Shown piece by piece: positions 15,316 through 24,823 of a stretch of 64,000 nucleotides of DNA. The stretch is from positions 186,001-250,000 of the forward strand of contig NZ_BMEO01000003.1 in NCBI RefSeq assembly GCF_014636635.1. Reading direction: 5' to 3'. The position numbers and the translations under genes were made by a program. Under the pieces are notes generated by a model. That model was not told where the DNA came from, searched no databases, and worked only from the letters and a program-made list of their open reading frames with translations. The stretch is from Marinicella pacifica. GTDB lineage: Bacteria; Pseudomonadota; Gammaproteobacteria; Xanthomonadales; Marinicellaceae. The stretch's first letter is position 1; every line of letters starts with the position of its first letter.

Positions 15316-16618
15316 AACAAAAGAATACAAGAAACGCCGCCAACAACTGTTGAAACGCGCCGGTAATGATGCCGTCATTATTGTTAAATCTCGGCAAGAA
15401 AAACTGCGCAACGGCGATGCCCAATACCGTTATCGACAAGACAGTGATTTTTACTATTTAACCGGATTTAATGAGCCGGATGCGCTGCTGGTACTTATTC
15501 AGACTGGTGAGCAAACGGCTGAAATTTTATTTTGTCGTGAAAAAAACCTCGACAAAATGATTTGGGACGGTCCCATGACAGGCACTGAATCGGCTGTCCG
15601 AGATTATGGTTTTGACCGGGCTTACGACATCAAAGAAGCTGATCAAAGAATGCCGATTTTTTTGCAGGATCGAGAACGCCTGGTGTTCAAACTGGGTGAG
15701 CATGAAGATTTTGATCATAAAGTCAGTGACTGGGTTAAAAATATAGAACACCGTAAGGGTCAAAAATCGCGCGCGCCCAAAGAATTTGTGTCGCTCGATC
15801 CCATGGTTCACGATATGCGGCTGTATAAAAGCCGCGCAGAAATTCGTTGTCTGAAAAAATCCGCAGAGATAGCGGTACAAGCCCACCTTCGCATGATGCA
15901 AACCTGCCGGCCGGGATTGAATGAATATGATTTACAAGCCGAGTATATACATGAATTAACACGCCATCGATCTGAACCCAGCTATTTGCCGATTATCGGC
16001 GGGGGCAGTAATGCGTGTATTCTTCACTATATTAATAATAATCAACCATTAAAAAATGGAGATCTGGTGTTGATTGATGCCGGTGCTGAATATGATTATT
16101 ATGCCTCAGACATCACCCGCACCTTTCCGGTGAATGGTCGTTTCACTGCCCGACAACGGGATTTGTATGAAGTGGTTCTACAAGCTCAGAAAAATGCCAT
16201 TGCCGCGGTAAAACCGGGCAATCCCTGGAATAAACCGCATCAGGCGGCAGTCAAAACCCTGAGTCAGGGATTGCTCGACCTGGGTATTTTAACAGGCTCT
16301 TTAAATCAGGTCTTAGAAGAAAAAGCCTATCAACCCTATTATATGCATATGACCGGCCATTGGCTGGGCCTCGATGTCCACGATGTGGGTGATTATCAGG
16401 TGGATGACTTGTGGATTGAACTGGAAAAAGATATGGTACTCACCATAGAGCCGGCCTTGTATATCGGTGAACACACCGAAGCGCCGGCAGCCTGGAAAGG
16501 TATTGGTATTCGTATTGAAGATGATGTTCTGGTCACGGACAGCGGTGCTGATGTATTGTCATCTGAGCTGGTTAAAGAGATTGATGACATTGAAGAATTA
16601 ATGAGAGATAACACATGA
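15308..16618 (+). CDS. pepP: Xaa-Pro aminopeptidase PepP
   Basis: A 436-residue M24B metallopeptidase, close to E. coli PepP (441). The five dinuclear-metal ligands can be placed: Asp257 and Asp268 in DAGAEYDYYASDITRTF, His351 in TGHWLGLDVHD, Glu381 in TIEPALY and Glu404 in IRIEDDVLV. It removes N-terminal residues preceding proline, normally as a cytoplasmic tetramer. The N-terminal creatinase-like domain contains RQDSDFYYLTGFNEPDA. It overlaps the ATL gene by 8 bases and the amidohydrolase by 4 (ATGA), forming a peptide-degradation operon; E. coli pepP sits instead with ubiH/visC. Confidence 0.96.
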   Translation: MIKTKEYKKRRQQLLKRAGNDAVIIVKSRQEKLRNGDAQYRYRQDSDFYYLTGFNEPDALLVLIQTGEQTAEILFCREKNLDKMIWDGPMTGTESAVRDYGFDRAYDIKEADQRMPIFLQDRERLVFKLGEHEDFDHKVSDWVKNIEHRKGQKSRAPKEFVSLDPMVHDMRLYKSRAEIRCLKKSAEIAVQAHLRMMQTCRPGLNEYDLQAEYIHELTRHRSEPSYLPIIGGGSNACILHYINNNQPLKNGDLVLIDAGAEYDYYASDITRTFPVNGRFTARQRDLYEVVLQAQKNAIAAVKPGNPWNKPHQAAVKTLSQGLLDLGILTGSLNQVLEEKAYQPYYMHMTGHWLGLDVHDVGDYQVDDLWIELEKDMVLTIEPALYIGEHTEAPAAWKGIGIRIEDDVLVTDSGADVLSSELVKEIDDIEELMRDNT

Positions 16619-17883
16619 AGAAAATACTAGCCGTTTTTTTGTTGGGCCTCAGTGGCGCCGGTTTTGCCTTAACGGTGTCCTGTGGTCATTTGTTTGACAG
16701 TGAGCAGGGTAAATTTGTTGAAAACCAGCTTATTGACATTGATCAGGACAAAGTTAGGGCTGTCCTGGATAAAAAAGACCAGATCATTGATTTGGAATTC
16801 AGTGACGGCTATTGTCTGCCCGGTTTAATCGATGCGCACACCCATTTGTCTTCTCAAATGGGCCCCGACAGTTATGTTAAAAAATTCACGTCCAATGCCC
16901 CGGATGTGACTTTAAACGCTGTTCAGTATGCCGATCGTACGATACAGGCGGGCTTTACCACAGTCCGTGATCTGGGAGATTCTTATGGCGTCACTGTGGC
17001 TTTACGGGATGCCATTCATGCTGGTAAGGTCGTTGGACCGAGAATTTTTACTTCCGGAAAATCTCTGGCCACCACCGGTGGTCACGCCGATCCCAGCAAT
17101 GGATACCGGCATGGCTTACACCCGCCCACCGGACCTGCAGACGGTGTGGTTAATGGTCCGGTGGAAGCGCGCCGGGCGGTGAGACAACATTACCAGGATG
17201 GCGCCAATCTGATTAAAATCACGGCCACCGGCGGTGTTTTGAGTCAGGCTTCCAGTGGTGATAACAGTCAGTTTACGCGGGATGAACTCGAGGCCATTAT
17301 TTCAACGGCCCGGGACTATGGCTTTAAAGTGGCCGCCCATGCCCATGGCAAGGCCGGTATGAAACGGGCGATTGAAGCCGGTGTGGACAGCATTGAACAC
17401 GGCAGTTATCTGGATGATGAAATTGTCAAACTGATGAAAAAACATGGCACGTATTTAGTACCGACCTTGATGGCCGGTGATTTTGTCGCTAAAAAAGCCC
17501 GGGAAGACGGTTATTTTCCGCCGATGGTGGCCAAAAAAGCCGCCACCATCGGACCTATTATGGGTGCGGCGTTTAAACGGGCTTATGACGGTGGTGTTAA
17601 GATTGCTTTTGGGACTGATAGCGGTGTGTCTGAACACGGTGATAATGCCCGTGAATTTGCATTGATGGTGGAACAGGGCATGTCACCGGCAGAAGCCATC
17701 GTGTCAGCCACCAGGTCTGCCGCTGAATTGATTGGTGATGATAAAATCGGTGTCATCAAAAACGACAGTTACGCCGATATGGTGGTGGTCAAAAGCAATC
17801 CCTTAGATAATATTCAGACACTCACCGATATTCCGGTGGTTATTAAAGGAGGTCAAGTGATTAAAAATGAATACGCAGATTAA
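16615..17883 (+). CDS. exported metal-dependent amidohydrolase (imidazolonepropionase/prolidase-like)
   Basis: A 422-residue protein with an N-terminal signal peptide (LAVFLLGLSGAGFA). The amidohydrolase metal site is complete: His75 and His77 in DAHTHL, a candidate bridging Lys201 in LIKITATGG, His242/His244 in AAHAHG, His262 in SIEHGSY and Asp335 in FGTDSG. Close relatives include Xaa-Pro dipeptidases and other exported peptidases of the imidazolonepropionase-like group. The overlap with pepP (ATGA) supports a role in proline-containing peptides, acting in the periplasm while PepP acts inside. The substrate is inference; an aryldialkylphosphatase-like or generic hydrolase label is also possible. 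Confidence 0.85.
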   Translation: MKKILAVFLLGLSGAGFALTVSCGHLFDSEQGKFVENQLIDIDQDKVRAVLDKKDQIIDLEFSDGYCLPGLIDAHTHLSSQMGPDSYVKKFTSNAPDVTLNAVQYADRTIQAGFTTVRDLGDSYGVTVALRDAIHAGKVVGPRIFTSGKSLATTGGHADPSNGYRHGLHPPTGPADGVVNGPVEARRAVRQHYQDGANLIKITATGGVLSQASSGDNSQFTRDELEAIISTARDYGFKVAAHAHGKAGMKRAIEAGVDSIEHGSYLDDEIVKLMKKHGTYLVPTLMAGDFVAKKAREDGYFPPMVAKKAATIGPIMGAAFKRAYDGGVKIAFGTDSGVSEHGDNAREFALMVEQGMSPAEAIVSATRSAAELIGDDKIGVIKNDSYADMVVVKSNPLDNIQTLTDIPVVIKGGQVIKNEYAD

Positions 17884-18598
17884 TACCCGAATTTTAAAAT
17901 ACCACGCCGGTGATGTGCAGGCGCACGGCTTTTTGGCTGAACCGCATCATCCCGACCCACATGCAGCGGCCATCTTACTGGTGCCGATGTGGAAAGGCCG
18001 GGTTGAATTTATTGAGGACAAAGCCCGGAAGATGGCTGAACGTGGAATGACTGCATTAGCAGTGGATCTTTATGGAGATGGTGTGGTGGCGGCAGACAAC
18101 GATGAGGCGGCAGCTTTGATGCAACCGTTGCTGGATGATCGGGCCGAATTACACCGCCGCATCCAGGCCGGCTTTGAAGCCTTGAGTCAACAAAACGTGG
18201 CCGCCGATAAAATCATCGCCATTGGCTATTGTTTTGGCGGTCTGGTGGTGCAGGATTTGGCCCGGATTAATCATCAGGTGGCCGGGGTGGTGTCAGTGCA
18301 CGGTTTAATGAACAAGCCGGATGTGAAAACGCCGGAACACTGGACAGCCAAAGTGATGTTGCTACACGGTGCCAAAGACCCGATGGTCAGCGATGAAGAC
18401 TGGCTGCAATTACGGGATGAGATGATGCAGGCCGGTTGTGATTGGCAGAAACATGACTTTGGATTGGCTTATCACGCCTTCACCACACCCGGCGCCAATG
18501 ATCCGGATTTTGGAACGGTTTATGATCAAGACGCCCACCGACGCAGTGAGCAGTTGATTTCAGATTTTATCGCTGAAATAGCGGGACGCTCAATTTAA
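17867..18598 (+). CDS. dienelactone hydrolase family protein
   Basis: A 243-residue alpha/beta hydrolase. The nucleophile is a cysteine, Cys122, in GYCFGG, the hallmark of dienelactone hydrolases; the acid is likely the Asp in HGAKDPMVSDEDW (~170) and the base the His in YHAFTTPG (~203). The family hydrolyses dienelactone in chloroaromatic breakdown, but most genomic members act on unknown esters, and no ring-cleavage genes lie nearby. The first 17 bases overlap the amidohydrolase gene. The stop codon shares TTAA with that of convergent selO. Confidence 0.9.
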   Translation: MNTQINTRILKYHAGDVQAHGFLAEPHHPDPHAAAILLVPMWKGRVEFIEDKARKMAERGMTALAVDLYGDGVVAADNDEAAALMQPLLDDRAELHRRIQAGFEALSQQNVAADKIIAIGYCFGGLVVQDLARINHQVAGVVSVHGLMNKPDVKTPEHWTAKVMLLHGAKDPMVSDEDWLQLRDEMMQAGCDWQKHDFGLAYHAFTTPGANDPDFGTVYDQDAHRRSEQLISDFIAEIAGRSI

Positions 18599-20025
18599 GT
18601 GCCACAAAAGGTTTGGTAGCCGGCATCGTATTCAGGTGCCGGTTGCTGAAACCGCTGGGTGTTTTTGGTGGTCTGATAGGGTGACTGAAGTACCTGTAGA
18701 AACATTTTAAACGGATGTAAATCATTGTTTTCCACAGCCGCCGACAGAACCTGTTCGACCTCATGATTTCGCGGAATGACCAAGGGGTTGTGCTTTTTCA
18801 TGGTTGATTGAACAGACTGTAAATCCGCTGTGGGTAATTGCTGGCGCCATTGCCCATAATAATCGCCCAATTGGTCTTTGAGTGCATCGTCATCAGTGGA
18901 TTTTTTAGCATTTTCAGTCAATGCGATAAACACTGAGGTGTAATCCAACTGTTTTGTTTGTAATCTTTTAAGGAAATTATCAATCCATGGGCGTTCAAAC
19001 ACAGGCCGGTTAAAGCCTAATTTGCGGTTCATCATCGCCACAAAGTCCGTGGACTGTTGTTCCGGAATGGCTTTAATCATGTCTTCGGCCTGTTGCAAGG
19101 CCACCTTTTCATCGGCGTTAATTAAGGGTAATAAACATTCGGCCAGACGCGCCATATTCCATTGCATGATGCGGGCTTGTTGGCCAAAGGCGTAGCGTCC
19201 TTGACGGTCAATGGAGCTGAATACCGTGGCCGGATGGTAAACACCCAACATGGCACAAGGCCCGTAATCAATGGTTTCGCCGCTGAGTAAGGTGTTATCG
19301 GTGTTCATGACGCCGTGAATAAAACCAACCCGCAGCCAATGATTGATAAGTGTAATCTGTTTTTGAATAACCGCCTGAAGTAAATCAAGGTATTGATTTC
19401 GACTATTTTTAAGTTCAGGATAATGACGAGCAATCACAAAGTCAGCCAGTTTTTTTACCACACCATTCTGGCCGCGGGCGGCAAAATATTCAAAAGTGCC
19501 CACCCGAATATGCGATGAGGCCACCCGGGTGACAATGGCACCGGGCAACAGTTTTTCTCGCAAGACTTTATCGCCGGTACTGACCACCGCCAAACAACGG
19601 CTGGTGGGTACACCCAGATGATACATGGCTTCACTCATTAAATATTCACGCAAAGCCGGTGCTAAACTGCATAAGCCATCTCCGTTGCGTGAAAAGGGGG
19701 TTTGTCCGGAGCCTTTGAGTTGTAATTCAAAGGTACCATCATCGGTGTGCACCTCGCCCAATAAATGCGCCCGACCATCACCGAGTTGCGGATTAAAATG
19801 CCCGAATTGATGGCCGGCATAGGCACAGGCCACCGGCTGAGAGCCGGGTAAATTTATCTGACCACTAAAATATTCGGCACGTTTTGCGGTTTCTAATGAT
19901 TGAATATGGAGCTGCCCGGCCAATTGTTCATTCCACAACAACAGCTTAGGGTCGCTGACCATAAAAGGCTGAGTCGCCCGGCATAACTGCGGGTCTAATT
20001 GTGCATAGTCATTAGTGAGTTTCAT
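18595..20025 (-). CDS. selO: protein AMPylator SelO (YdiU/UPF0061)
   Basis: A ~476-residue pseudokinase-fold protein, matching E. coli YdiU (478). It contains YAGHQFGHFNPQLGDGRAHLLGE as a family landmark at about residues 70-90, the Lys in ELQLKGSGQTPFSRNGDG, and HGVMNTDNTLLSGETIDYGP, which holds the metal-binding Asn and Asp. SelO transfers AMP to Ser/Thr/Tyr of target proteins in redox homeostasis. The ATG at 20025 (MKLTNDYAQLD) fits the family better than one at 20034, which would extend three residues. The gene overlaps the end of the RND pump gene, so it may be read as the last gene of that operon. Confidence 0.94.
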   Translation of the reverse strand: MKLTNDYAQLDPQLCRATQPFMVSDPKLLLWNEQLAGQLHIQSLETAKRAEYFSGQINLPGSQPVACAYAGHQFGHFNPQLGDGRAHLLGEVHTDDGTFELQLKGSGQTPFSRNGDGLCSLAPALREYLMSEAMYHLGVPTSRCLAVVSTGDKVLREKLLPGAIVTRVASSHIRVGTFEYFAARGQNGVVKKLADFVIARHYPELKNSRNQYLDLLQAVIQKQITLINHWLRVGFIHGVMNTDNTLLSGETIDYGPCAMLGVYHPATVFSSIDRQGRYAFGQQARIMQWNMARLAECLLPLINADEKVALQQAEDMIKAIPEQQSTDFVAMMNRKLGFNRPVFERPWIDNFLKRLQTKQLDYTSVFIALTENAKKSTDDDALKDQLGDYYGQWRQQLPTADLQSVQSTMKKHNPLVIPRNHEVEQVLSAAVENNDLHPFKMFLQVLQSPYQTTKNTQRFQQPAPEYDAGYQTFCGT

Positions 20026-23000
20026 TGAGGTCAATATGTGTATTGTCTTTAATGAATAACCGGTACATGGCGGGTATCACCAGTAAAGACAAGGCCGTTG
20101 ACACCGATAAACCTGAAATTATGGACCAGGCCAGCGGCGGCCACAAGGTCGATTTGGTCATCACCAGGGGCAATAAACCGGCGATGGTGGTTAAAGTTGT
20201 GAGGATAATCGGTCGGGTTCGCCGGGCGACACCTTGTTGAATGGCTGTTGCCAAATCCATGCCTTCATCCTGATTGCGTTGGATTAAATCCAACAAAACG
20301 ATGGCATTATTCACCACAATACCAACCAATGCCAAGACCCCTAAAGTCGCGGTAAAACCAAAAGGCGTGCCTGTGAGCAGTAAGCCCAGGGGCACACCGG
20401 AAAAGGCCAGTGGTACGGTGATTAAAATAATCAGCACTTTTCTAAATGAATTAAACTCAATCAATAAAAACACCAACAATAAAATCACCCCGATGGGTAA
20501 AGCATTGCCCAAGGATTGATTGGCTTCGCTGGATTCCTTGGCTGCTCCGGCAATTTGATAGGATACACCCCGTGGAAAATCCATGTCATCCAGTTTTGGT
20601 AATAACTGAGTTAACACATCATTATAGGTATAGCCGTCTTTGGTTTCGGCATAAATACTGGCCGTGCGTTGTAAGTCCAGGTGGTGAATAGCGGCCGGTA
20701 AGTATGAAATGTTATCTTCACTGATGGTACTTAAAGACAATGTGTCCCGGCCGTGATAAATGGAAATGTCGGATAATTGCTCAATTGGAAAGTTAACATG
20801 CTCGGCCGATTGCATGACGATATTCATGGGATCCTTATCCCCGCGATATTGGCCAATAACCTGACCGGAGGTGCGTAAAGCCAGACCGGACGCCAGCTGT
20901 TGCCGCGTGATGTTGTTCATATTGAGTAACCCATCATCGGGTGTTAGGGTTAATTTCGCCATCCCCAGCCCCAGGGTGTTGCGCACCATACGCGCGCCCT
21001 GGGTGTTCTGCAGCTCGGATTGAATGGTTTGCACCGCATCACGGAGTTGTAAACGGTCATGGGCAATCACTTTGAGTTCAACCGGGGCTTCTGCCGGTGG
21101 CCCCTGCCCAAGGCGATGGGCGACGACCTCAGCTTGTGGAAATTGTGGGTTTATAGATGCACCAATCCATTGAATAAGTTCCTGACTGTTATCCACATCA
21201 TCCAGAATGGCGACAATTCTGGCCACATGCGGTGAATGGGGTTTTTCCACCAGATTATAGTAAAAAACTGGCCCTGAATTACCCACAAAAGTTACCGTTT
21301 CTTGAACATGATCACGGGCAGCGATTTGCCGGGCTATGTTGCGGCTGACAAACATGTTTTCTTCGATGTGGTAATTCTCCGGATATTTAATATCGATAAC
21401 CAATTGATTGCGGTCAGTATCGGGGAAAAAGTCTTTTTGCACATGGCTGAACAAATACGCAGATAAGCCAATAAACAGCACCGCAATAAGGATAATTAAA
21501 CCACCTTTTGTGGTGGCCAGACCACCCAGTTTTTCTCCCAACTTTTCCAAAGACGATTGCCGGCGTTGTTGATTGGGCTTTAGAAAAAGGTGGCTAAACG
21601 CCGGCGTTACCATAATGGCATAGACATAACTGACTGAAATCGACAGAATAATCATCACAGGAATTGCCCGGGTGAAATCAGAAGCATTGCCCTGGGATAA
21701 TAGCATCGGCATAAAAGCCGCGATGGTGGTACCGGTGGCTGAACCCAGTGACATGGCCAGTTGTTTCACAGAAATCACGGAGGCTTCGCCGCCACGGCGA
21801 CCCTGGTCGATGTAATATTGTATGTTTTCGACCATGACAATGGCATTATCAACCAACATCCCCAGGGCAATGACCATGCCGGCAATGGCAATCTGATGCA
21901 GCACGCCGCCACCGAGATTAAAGATGGCCAATGCTGAAAAAGTCACCAGAGGAATAATGGTGGCCACCACCAGGCCGGGGCGTAACCCTAAAAATAAAGC
22001 TAAAATTATGGTCACTAAGGCCATACCGGTCAGTAAAGAATAGCCAAGCTCTCGCAAACGGTCTGTGACCCGATCGGGCTGAAAAAACACTTCTTCAATG
22101 GTCACATTTGGGTATTCTTGAGCCAGATCAGCGACGTAATCGCGCAGTTGTTCACCAAAATCGACCACATTCAAACGATTATTAGGCACATATACGGCCA
22201 AAGCCACCGCCCGTTCTCCCTGATGCCAAAAGCCGCTTTGACCTACTGTTTCAGACTCAATCCGGACATCGGCGAGGGTTGAAAGTGGTAATTGTTCGCC
22301 GTTAAATAATTGAATCGGTGTATTTTTAATTTCATCCAGTGACTTAAATTCAGTGTGTGCATCCAGGCTGACCCGCTGATGACCGACATGCAGCGGCTTA
22401 ATGGGCCGGGCTTTGGTTTTGGCGTTGATTTGCTCGGCTATGGATTCATGATTTATGACCCGGCTGGACACAAAATCATCTTTGAGGGTGATGGTGACTT
22501 GTTCTTCGGGCATGCCGTAAAGTCGCACCTTGCCCACCCCTTTTAACCCGAACATGCGGTTTTTAATATCTTTGGCAGCACGCCGTAAATGCATGACATC
22601 GTTGTTTCCGGCGATGGCATACACCGCCAGCGCAGTGTCCAGTAAACGGTCTTCCACGGTGGCTTCCAGTACGCCTTCGGGAAATTCACGTTCGGCGCGG
22701 GTCACCGCGCGTCTGACTTTGTCCCACACCAGATCGGTGTCATTAATATGTTCCAGCATCTGTACCACCACCTGGGCAAAACCATCGCGAACGGTGGACC
22801 GAATTTCTTCTAACTCTTCGATTTGGGCGAGTTCTTCTTCCAGCGGTTTGAGCACCTGTTGCTCAATTTTATGCACATCCGCACCGGGATATTGAACCAG
22901 CACAAAACCATGACGATAGGGGAAAAACGGGTCTTCCTGGCGATTCATACTCGTCCAGGACAAAATGCCAAATAAGGCCAGCAAAATCGAGGTGGTTAAA

Positions 23001-23041
23001 ATCAGTCTTTTCTGATTAACCAGTAATCGCACAATACTCAT
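20012..23041 (-). CDS. RND efflux pump inner membrane permease
   Basis: A 1009-residue RND transporter (family range ~1000-1050) with the usual twofold design: TM1, a large periplasmic loop, TM2-7, a second loop and TM8-12. The TM4 signature GMLVDNAIVMVENIQYYIDQG is near residue 395-415 and AFMPMLLSQG follows. The N terminus is short (MSIVRLLVNQKRLILTTS). Its type is the HAE1/AcrB-related heavy group rather than metal CusA, but the substrate is unknown. The start overlaps the membrane-fusion gene by four bases. No outer membrane TolC-type gene accompanies it, so a shared TolC is expected. Confidence 0.95.
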   Translation of the reverse strand: MSIVRLLVNQKRLILTTSILLALFGILSWTSMNRQEDPFFPYRHGFVLVQYPGADVHKIEQQVLKPLEEELAQIEELEEIRSTVRDGFAQVVVQMLEHINDTDLVWDKVRRAVTRAEREFPEGVLEATVEDRLLDTALAVYAIAGNNDVMHLRRAAKDIKNRMFGLKGVGKVRLYGMPEEQVTITLKDDFVSSRVINHESIAEQINAKTKARPIKPLHVGHQRVSLDAHTEFKSLDEIKNTPIQLFNGEQLPLSTLADVRIESETVGQSGFWHQGERAVALAVYVPNNRLNVVDFGEQLRDYVADLAQEYPNVTIEEVFFQPDRVTDRLRELGYSLLTGMALVTIILALFLGLRPGLVVATIIPLVTFSALAIFNLGGGVLHQIAIAGMVIALGMLVDNAIVMVENIQYYIDQGRRGGEASVISVKQLAMSLGSATGTTIAAFMPMLLSQGNASDFTRAIPVMIILSISVSYVYAIMVTPAFSHLFLKPNQQRRQSSLEKLGEKLGGLATTKGGLIILIAVLFIGLSAYLFSHVQKDFFPDTDRNQLVIDIKYPENYHIEENMFVSRNIARQIAARDHVQETVTFVGNSGPVFYYNLVEKPHSPHVARIVAILDDVDNSQELIQWIGASINPQFPQAEVVAHRLGQGPPAEAPVELKVIAHDRLQLRDAVQTIQSELQNTQGARMVRNTLGLGMAKLTLTPDDGLLNMNNITRQQLASGLALRTSGQVIGQYRGDKDPMNIVMQSAEHVNFPIEQLSDISIYHGRDTLSLSTISEDNISYLPAAIHHLDLQRTASIYAETKDGYTYNDVLTQLLPKLDDMDFPRGVSYQIAGAAKESSEANQSLGNALPIGVILLLVFLLIEFNSFRKVLIILITVPLAFSGVPLGLLLTGTPFGFTATLGVLALVGIVVNNAIVLLDLIQRNQDEGMDLATAIQQGVARRTRPIILTTLTTIAGLLPLVMTKSTLWPPLAWSIISGLSVSTALSLLVIPAMYRLFIKDNTHIDLNETH

Positions 23042-24132
23042 GATTCAGAGGATTTTTGTGGTGGTGTTAAGGTACTTTGGCCTGCGGTGACCACAGTTAA
23101 CGGTGGTGTTTGCGGTCGCTCAAAACGAACCCAAATGTGGTTATTATCAAAAGCAACCACTTGAACCGCTTGATGTTGCAACTGTTCATTGTTAAGTACA
23201 TAGACATAAGGTTCATTAATGCCGTCATCAATCACGGCACTCACCGGTAATTGATAAATATTATCAATAGGTTCGGGGATGGTGATGTCTATTTTTTGGC
23301 CGGCCAACAAGGTGGTATTGGGTGTTAAACTGACCAGGACTTTAAAAAGTTGCGAAGCCGGATTGGCTGAGCGGCTGATTTCCTTCACGGTAACGATCCA
23401 TTTATCTGGTCCATTATGGGCTGTTAAGTCCTGATTGATTTGCAGCTGTTTAAGTAAGGCATGACTGACATATAGTGGGGCCTCAAAAAGATTGGAGCCA
23501 CTGAAGACAATCACGGCCTGTCCGGCCTGAACCTGAGCTCCCGGTTTGACCATAATATCGGCCACTTCACCGGCAAACGGGGCAGTGAGGGTGGCTTCTT
23601 TTAAATTGTTTTGGGCGGCTTGTAATTCAGCTTGTAATGTCTCTTGTTGTGATTTAAGTTGTTGCACCCGGCTGGATAAACGATCCAGTTGGTTTTGGCT
23701 GATGGCTTGAATGGCGGACAGGGATTGATTCCTTTCCAGCTCAGACAGGGTTTGATTTAAGTTCGCTTGATTGGCCTCGATTTGACTCTGGATACGATCA
23801 ATTTGTGGCGCTAAAGCGGGATTATAAAGCGCCAGGAGTGCCTGTCCTTTATTCACCTGCTGGCCAATTTCTACATACTGTTCAGACAACCGGCCACTAA
23901 CCTGAAAGGCCAGCTGGGCTTGCTCAACGGCTTGCACAAAAGCACTGATTTTATGTTGCTTATAGTGGGTTTTTGGCGAGAACTCAGCACGGATGATGGC
24001 ACTGTCATCGCTGTTTTGGCTTGGTTGATTGTCATCACTGCAGGCTGCGAGTAATAACAGCACAATGATGCCGATGGTCAAAACATAAAAACGACTGTGC
24101 TTCGCAGATCTTTGGTCGGTCATTGGGTTCAT
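23038..24132 (-). CDS. RND efflux membrane-fusion (periplasmic adaptor) lipoprotein
   Basis: A 364-residue HlyD/AcrA-type adaptor. The N terminus has a membrane segment ending in a lipobox, LLAAC, so it is probably a lipoprotein. A lipoyl half-motif follows (FQVSGRLSEQYVEIGQQVNKGQALL), then a long alpha-hairpin coiled coil (~105-175, rich in Gln, Leu, Ala), the second lipoyl half (TLTAPFAGEVADIMVKPGAQVQ) and beta-barrel segments. It bridges the RND permease to an outer membrane channel. ATGA overlaps on both sides tie it to tetR and the permease gene. Confidence 0.93.
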   Translation of the reverse strand: MNPMTDQRSAKHSRFYVLTIGIIVLLLLAACSDDNQPSQNSDDSAIIRAEFSPKTHYKQHKISAFVQAVEQAQLAFQVSGRLSEQYVEIGQQVNKGQALLALYNPALAPQIDRIQSQIEANQANLNQTLSELERNQSLSAIQAISQNQLDRLSSRVQQLKSQQETLQAELQAAQNNLKEATLTAPFAGEVADIMVKPGAQVQAGQAVIVFSGSNLFEAPLYVSHALLKQLQINQDLTAHNGPDKWIVTVKEISRSANPASQLFKVLVSLTPNTTLLAGQKIDITIPEPIDNIYQLPVSAVIDDGINEPYVYVLNNEQLQHQAVQVVAFDNNHIWVRFERPQTPPLTVVTAGQSTLTPPQKSSES

Positions 24133-24713
24133 GGTTTTATCCCTTTCATTAACAAAGCAATAAAATGATTCATAAATGTGTCGTCATCCCGGTAAATGGC
24201 TGCGTCCCATTGCTCAAAGCGACAGCGGGCCACAAAATATTGATTAATACCGTTGATAAACGTCATGATAAGCACACTTGGATTGATACCGGGGCGAATC
24301 AGTCCTTGTTCCTGAGCGCTTTTAATTAAAAATTCGCCTTGTTGAAACAAAGGGCGATCTAAATCCCCGCAGCCGGCGTCATTGTCCAGATGGGCATAAC
24401 TGAAAAACCGTGCCACCAAAGGGTTTTGCTTTATAAAGTTAAAGTAATTTCGCATCGATTTTTCAATCAACGTCAGCGGGTTCTTTTCCTGCTCAAACAG
24501 AATTTCCTGGGTTTGGGCGTATTGATTAAAGTAATGCTGTTTAACCTCATCCCATAACTGCTCTTTGTTACCAAAATGGTGAAATATCAGGCTTTTGGTG
24601 ACATCTGATTGCTCGGCAATCATGGCCACCGACACATGGGCAAAGCCATGTTCGGCGAATAAAGTTAAGGCCGCGTCTAAAATTGCTTCTTTTTTTGTGA
24701 TTGATGGATTCAT
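24129..24713 (-). CDS. TetR/AcrR family repressor of the RND operon
   Basis: A 194-residue regulator. The helix-turn-helix is at the N terminus (AILDAALTLFAEHGFAHVSV, then IAEQSDVTKSLIFHHFGNKEQLW), and the C-terminal ligand domain is typical in length. It is the first gene of tetR - adaptor - permease - (selO), each overlapping the next by about four bases, and a palindromic site lies 13-41 bases upstream. Repression of its own operon, relieved by a pump substrate, is the natural reading; the ligand is unknown. Confidence 0.93.
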   Translation of the reverse strand: MNPSITKKEAILDAALTLFAEHGFAHVSVAMIAEQSDVTKSLIFHHFGNKEQLWDEVKQHYFNQYAQTQEILFEQEKNPLTLIEKSMRNYFNFIKQNPLVARFFSYAHLDNDAGCGDLDRPLFQQGEFLIKSAQEQGLIRPGINPSVLIMTFINGINQYFVARCRFEQWDAAIYRDDDTFMNHFIALLMKGIKP

Positions 24714-24726
24714 AGTGGCGGATTAT

Positions 24727-24754
24727 ACAATTGACTGACCGGTCGGTCAATTGT
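24727..24754. promoter_or_regulatory. palindromic TetR operator upstream of the RND operon
   Basis: A 28-base near-perfect palindrome: ACAATTGAC at 24727-24735 is mirrored by GTCAATTGT at 24746-24754 around the core TGACCGGTCG; one base pair breaks symmetry. The TTGACTGACCGGTCGGTCAA core is the kind of site bound by AcrR/TetR-type repressors. It sits between tetR (minus) and the phosphatase gene (plus) and could control both. Confidence 0.8.
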
Positions 24755-24823
24755 ATTGAATCACTAAACTGCCGGTTGTTACATCTTATGGGTTATACTC
24801 AGCTATTTATCTGATCTCACGAT

